This document shows, in pieces, positions 59,901 through 64,000 of a stretch of DNA of 64,000 nucleotides. The position numbers and the translations under genes were made by a program. Origin of the DNA: Rallus limicola. Lineage: Eukaryota > Chordata > Aves > Gruiformes > Rallidae. Every line of letters starts with the position of its first letter. The first letter of the stretch is position 1. The stretch covers positions 2,294,001 to 2,358,000 of the forward strand of contig JAKCOZ010000039.1 in assembly GCA_022605955.1 (NCBI GenBank). The letters are read 5' to 3'. The notes under the pieces were generated by a model. It was not told the origin of the DNA, made no database searches, and was given only the letters and a program-made list of their open reading frames with translations.

Positions 59901-62900
59901 AAGATTTAAATCTCTCATCCAGATTTTCTTTCAGTAAATTATTACCTCCTCCTGACACACGTTCTGCTAAAACAAACCCTTAAAAAAGTTTTGTTGTTAC
60001 CTTGTTGTGCTCATTTTAAAGAAAAGGTACAGACAGCTCGGCAGCTCTGGCCAGCTGGGAACCCCAACACATGCAGGCAACGTGCACACTTTGTCAAAAC
60101 CAATTTCCTTCCTTTGCTTGAGCATGGGAGCTACAGACGAGCACAGAAAGCTGAGAAGCGGGGATCCGATGCATTTTTCTCACTAACTCCCTAGGAGCAC
60201 TGTGGATGGAGTTAAAAGGGAGAGAAGAGCCATGGTATGATCTTGCTCAGAGCTGACTTTTGTTTTGTTTCACAAAATAGATTACAAGCAGAGGCTCTCC
60301 TGACAAATCCATCAGCAAAATACTTGTTTGCCACAGTGCAGGCTAATTGAATTAATTTATTACTGTAGTAGACAGCGGCTCATTTTCCAATAGCCTGAGG
60401 TGCACTGAGACAAGGACTGCTCTATTCAGAACTGCAAGTACACAATATGCAAACACATCTCCCAAAATAGCATCATTTTGTTGGTTTCTTTCCTTACAGG
60501 TTTAAGCAATCCCTACCCCACTGTCACATTTTGCTCTGAACGGATGCTTGCTGCTGCCCAAAAAGGGTAAAATGGAAGACTTTGTCTTCTGCAGCTGCCA
60601 TGCCAAAAGGTTTGGTTCCTGAAGGCATTTAAAAAGCTGAAAGAGGAGGCACACTGAATGTAAAAGGCAGTGTGAAGCTAGCTGGAGGGCTAGATCTTTA
60701 TAAATCATCTCATCTTTGGACAACACTGAACATTCTTCCCCCCGCTCCCCCCCTTCTTGAATTTATTTCAAACCTTTTGTTTATTATTTAAAAGAAACTA
60801 TTTTGCCAACCATGTGGAACATTTTTTTCCCCCTGAATTAACAGTGCTGTCTCCACAGTAGATTTTACAAACAGGGAATGCTGAAACGGGCATATGAAAT
60901 CCACAATATCCCTTTAATATAGTTATAAATAACAATTCAGGCTTTTGCTACTAGTTACGTAACATGCCATTTATTGAGCCACTTATAATATTTTCAAGGC
61001 CTCATAAAATTACTGTTGGATAATTTACTGGACATGCCTCCTCCAAATCTGCCATCATCTGTGCAAATTATGGTAATTAGGGATGATATAAGACCGTATG
61101 GTTTGTGTGGCAGACATAATACCGCAGATAAACAAAGGACAAACTGCCCTTCTGCACATTCTCAAATAGCTGGCACCTAAAATGAGATGTACAAAAGATG
61201 TAAGAACTTTAATCCTGTAAATTAAGTTGCTTCTTATAACTTGAATGGGTAAATGATGCATCCAGATACTCAAAGGGGTCAAGGGGCATCTGGGAGAACA
61301 TATTTAACTTCCATTATTAGGATGAGACCGAGAACGTGCCATCTATTATCTCAGTCACTCCCACCCTCTTCTTTAATAAAGCCCTTCCGAGGGAGTGTGG
61401 ATGAGATGGCACTGGAGGAGGCTCTGAAACATGGCTCTTAATTTACATGGTTTCCCGACTGCGCGATGAGCCTCCCGTTTCCCTCCTGACAAGGAATGAT
61501 TCAGTGCCTGTCCTTATGGGAAATGGAAGCGGGCAGGTTGTCCTACACAGGCATAAAGAGCTGACAAATACCTGCTGGCACTTGTCTGACTTGTTACGAA
61601 GGGTAACTTCGTTACCTGCTCGGTACAGTCACATAACCAATACTTAGCTCTTCTCTAGAAGGCAGGGAGAAAATATTCTCTACCTTCCTTCAGTGCTGTA
61701 AAGACGCATCAGACAATCAGCATCATCAGTGATACCAAGGGGTACCACACGTGGGGACAGCTCAGTCAGTAAGATAAAATAACCAAAGAAAAGCCTATCT
61801 GATTCATTCACAACCTTATTTAGCAGACAGCTATGACAAGCACTAGCAGGAAAGTCTTCTTTAACCAAGAATTTGCACTGCACTGAGGTAGCAGAAGGGA
61901 ACCTTAATATGTAAATTAAAATATGTAAGATCCCCTTTGAATGCTTTGCTCAACGAGCCGGATGGTCCCCCAGGTTTAACACACGTTGTATGAGGAAACC
62001 CTCAGGTTTGCAGCACATATTGTTGTGACCCTTACAGATGGGGCTAATCAGGAACAGATAACAGCAGGGATATCTAAAGGCCAAAAAAGTCTGTTTTTAT
62101 AAAACCACTCTTGGAAGGCAAGAAGAGGATATGGAAGATAAAGAAAAAAAGTGATGAACTGCAGATTTCTCACTGCACACAGCACAGTTATGTGTTCTTT
62201 TCTCTTTGTTTCATACGGTTCCTCTTTTAGACATGAGAAATGCATGTTATTTTTGTAGACATACCCAAACTTCAGCTTTGTCCTGAGATAAATTAGCAGC
62301 ATCTTGCAAAGTGCCAGTGTTTTACGGAGTGAAGTCACCGATATTCTAAAACAATCCCTGGCTCCCTTACTCTTTGAAGACTTAGTTACACTTACTAGAA
62401 ATTGAAGAACTGGTACATGTTCAGGTTATTGGCTGCATTCATGCAGGTGTAGCACCTGCATTCATGCAGGTGTAGCAACATACCAGATTATAAAAAAAAT
62501 TAAATAATCAAACCCATGTATTTTTGAGAGGAAGATTTCAGAAATGCAATTTATTTTTATGAAAGGAACAACAACTCAAAGAGTCCATCAGCACATCCAT
62601 GGGAGATTTCTCATATGAGGGGATGGTGAAAAGAGATACTTTAGCCTAGTCAATGGATGGTGTTAAGAATATGGTTCAACCATGACTAGCTAATAAATGC
62701 CTCTGTGCTCATTTTGGAGAATGACTTCAGTGGCCAGGACACATAAGGCCACACCTTGCTTGCTGTCCTAGTCATCTGTGGTCTACTCATGCTTCAAGCA
62801 AATAAAATCCCAATGAGGCAGCACAGAGAGATGTGAAAGAAAAATACTTTTCTTTCCTGGGGCAAAAGCAGCTCTGAAGTTGACAGACGTTACACTGGAT

Positions 62901-63690
62901 TTGGCCAGCCTTGAATCAAGAGGCTGTTACTGACCCCCCCACACCCCTGCCCCAAGTTCTCTATCCAGTGGGAGGAACCCTTAAATGAAATAAGAGTCAC
63001 CCAGGAGGTGACTGAAGTTGAACAGATGTGGAAGCTGATGATAACTTGCTTTCCTTGGCATCTCACTAAAATATCCATCATCTTCCTCATCACTGTTATT
63101 TTAAGTATGAAATTGGCCTTACAGTTCTCTTGACTCAGGGACTGTAAGTACAACATTACTATTCTCATCTTACTCTCATCAAAGCATGGTAATTTTCACC
63201 TCTAATAACTGCACGTGGGTTTTGTCTGAAGTGTTTTAATAAATGGCAAGTGGCTGTTAGAGAGGGACATTAAATGTTACTGCGCTTTGAGCTACTGGCA
63301 CGGCCAAACACAGGGTTTCACCGATGTGCGGGGCAGAACACCGGCCAACAGCAACGACTGCCAAGCAAAACATCATAATCTGTAATGGACACAGAGGGAT
63401 TTGAGAGGTAATGAAACAGATTTTAAAATCCCAGAACTGAAGACTTAATGATCTTGCAGGCTGCCTGTCTGCTCCTATGTCTTATTTCTTTACCGTGTAC
63501 CTGAGGGTCATGTCTGGGTTCTCAGCGACAGAGCTGCACTGGAAATAAGGACAGCTGGTTATCTGCCACTGTGCTACATCTTTTTTCAGTGTCATCACTT
63601 TCTAAGCCACTGTCCCCTGTGTATAAATATAAAACAATCAGCTGTACATAAGAAGAGCAGACTGGCTGTAGTAGAACAGAATGAACAACT
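56951..63690 (-). other. Probable VWA8 intron, no exon recognised
   Basis: The acceptor at 56951-56960 implies an exon further right that should encode the DxSGSM metal-site motif. I could not find it on the - strand in this stretch, so the intron probably runs past the window. A 23-bp tandem duplication lies at 62433-62477; otherwise no feature is supported. Confidence 0.6.
62433..62477 (+). repeat. 23-bp tandem duplication with hairpin potential
   Basis: CTGCATTCATGCAGGTGTAG plus CAC is repeated almost exactly. The junction contains ACCTGCA-TTCA-TGCAGGT, a 7-bp stem with a 4-base loop. Confidence 0.92.
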
Positions 63691-63694
63691 ATCT

Positions 63695-64000
63695 CTTGGT
63701 CAACATTTAATTTTATCAGGATTTATCAGCTCCTTGGTTTTTATCTCCTCCACACTGAGGAGTTCTTGCTTACTTAGACATTTCTTGTATGGGGATATTT
63801 CCACACCTTTTATAATCTTTGTCACCCTCCCTTCTTCTTTAGCTCTATGAGAACTTTTGTGAGATAGGGGACCAAAGTTGCACACGTTAGTCCTGATGTG
63901 AAGGCACTATGGATGTTTACAGCCACATTCTGATGGTTTCTGCTTTTTTCTCTGTTCTTTTGCTAACAGTTTCTAGCATTCAGTTAGCTTTTTTGACAGC
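63695..64000 (-). mobile_element. Ancient CR1/L3-like LINE fragment, continuing past the window edge
   Basis: Read on +: TATAATCTTTGTCACCCTCC, GGGACCAAAGTTGCACACG, GTGAAGGCACTATGGATGTT, CTGTTCTTTTGCTAACAGTT and CATTCAGTTAGCTTTTTTGA. This order of landmarks is that of old amniote CR1 copies (GTTGCCCTCCT..., GACCAGAACTGCACAC..., TTAGCCTTTTTGAC), but with many substitutions. It is clearly older than the avian copies elsewhere. Confidence 0.7.

Noticed and set aside
59539..59958. 139-codon open frame on the - strand in the presumed VWA8 intron.
   Set aside because: No match to VWA8 or another family, no splice sites in suitable phase, and no codon-like conservation that I can judge.
63502..63540. 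Possible - strand mini-exon with a good acceptor (CTTATTTCCAG), encoding CSSVAENPDMTL before a GTACAC donor.
   Set aside because: It ends in phase 2, while the following VWA8 exon begins in phase 0, and the peptide does not match any VWA8 segment I know. Probably chance splice-like sites.

Overview
The window is vertebrate nuclear DNA, almost certainly from a bird. Coding sequence is sparse and split by introns with GT/AG boundaries. The dominant interspersed repeat is CR1, the typical avian LINE, with tails ending in ATTCTATG-like octamers. There are also two LTRs of a type familiar from avian ERVL-like endogenous retroviruses. No operons, bacterial features, CRISPR arrays, tRNA or rRNA genes are visible.

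Two genes can be supported. RGCC (regulator of cell cycle, also RGC-32) is complete on the + strand: five exons between about 8.8 and 22.1 kb encode 132 residues, starting from a TATA-containing CpG island. The last three exons of VWA8 lie on the - strand (52.9-56.95 kb) and encode the end of its C-terminal von Willebrand factor A domain. The genes are tail to tail, with about 31 kb between their stop codons. RGCC and VWA8 are also neighbours on human chromosome 13q14, so this is conserved synteny. The two proteins are not known to act in one pathway: RGCC binds cell-cycle and Smad regulators, whereas VWA8 is a mitochondrial AAA ATPase-like protein.

Layout: 1-8.0 kb is intergenic with three + strand CR1 copies. 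8.1-9.5 kb is the RGCC CpG island with exons 1 and 2. 9.25-19 kb is RGCC intron 2, with CR1 tails. 19-22.3 kb holds RGCC exons 3-5 and the 3' UTR. 22.3-52.8 kb is intergenic, with many CR1 fragments (one about 1.6 kb and internally deleted), two ERVL-like LTRs, small duplications, a G-rich run and a perfect 24-bp palindrome. 52.9-56.95 kb is the 3' end of VWA8. 57-64 kb is probably a VWA8 intron and ends in an old CR1-like fragment.

I found no convincing undescribed system. The most useful observations are the RGCC micro-exon end and in-frame upstream ATG, the internally deleted CR1, CR1-like octamers inside an LTR, the palindrome, and an AT-rich block with poly(A) signals on both strands.
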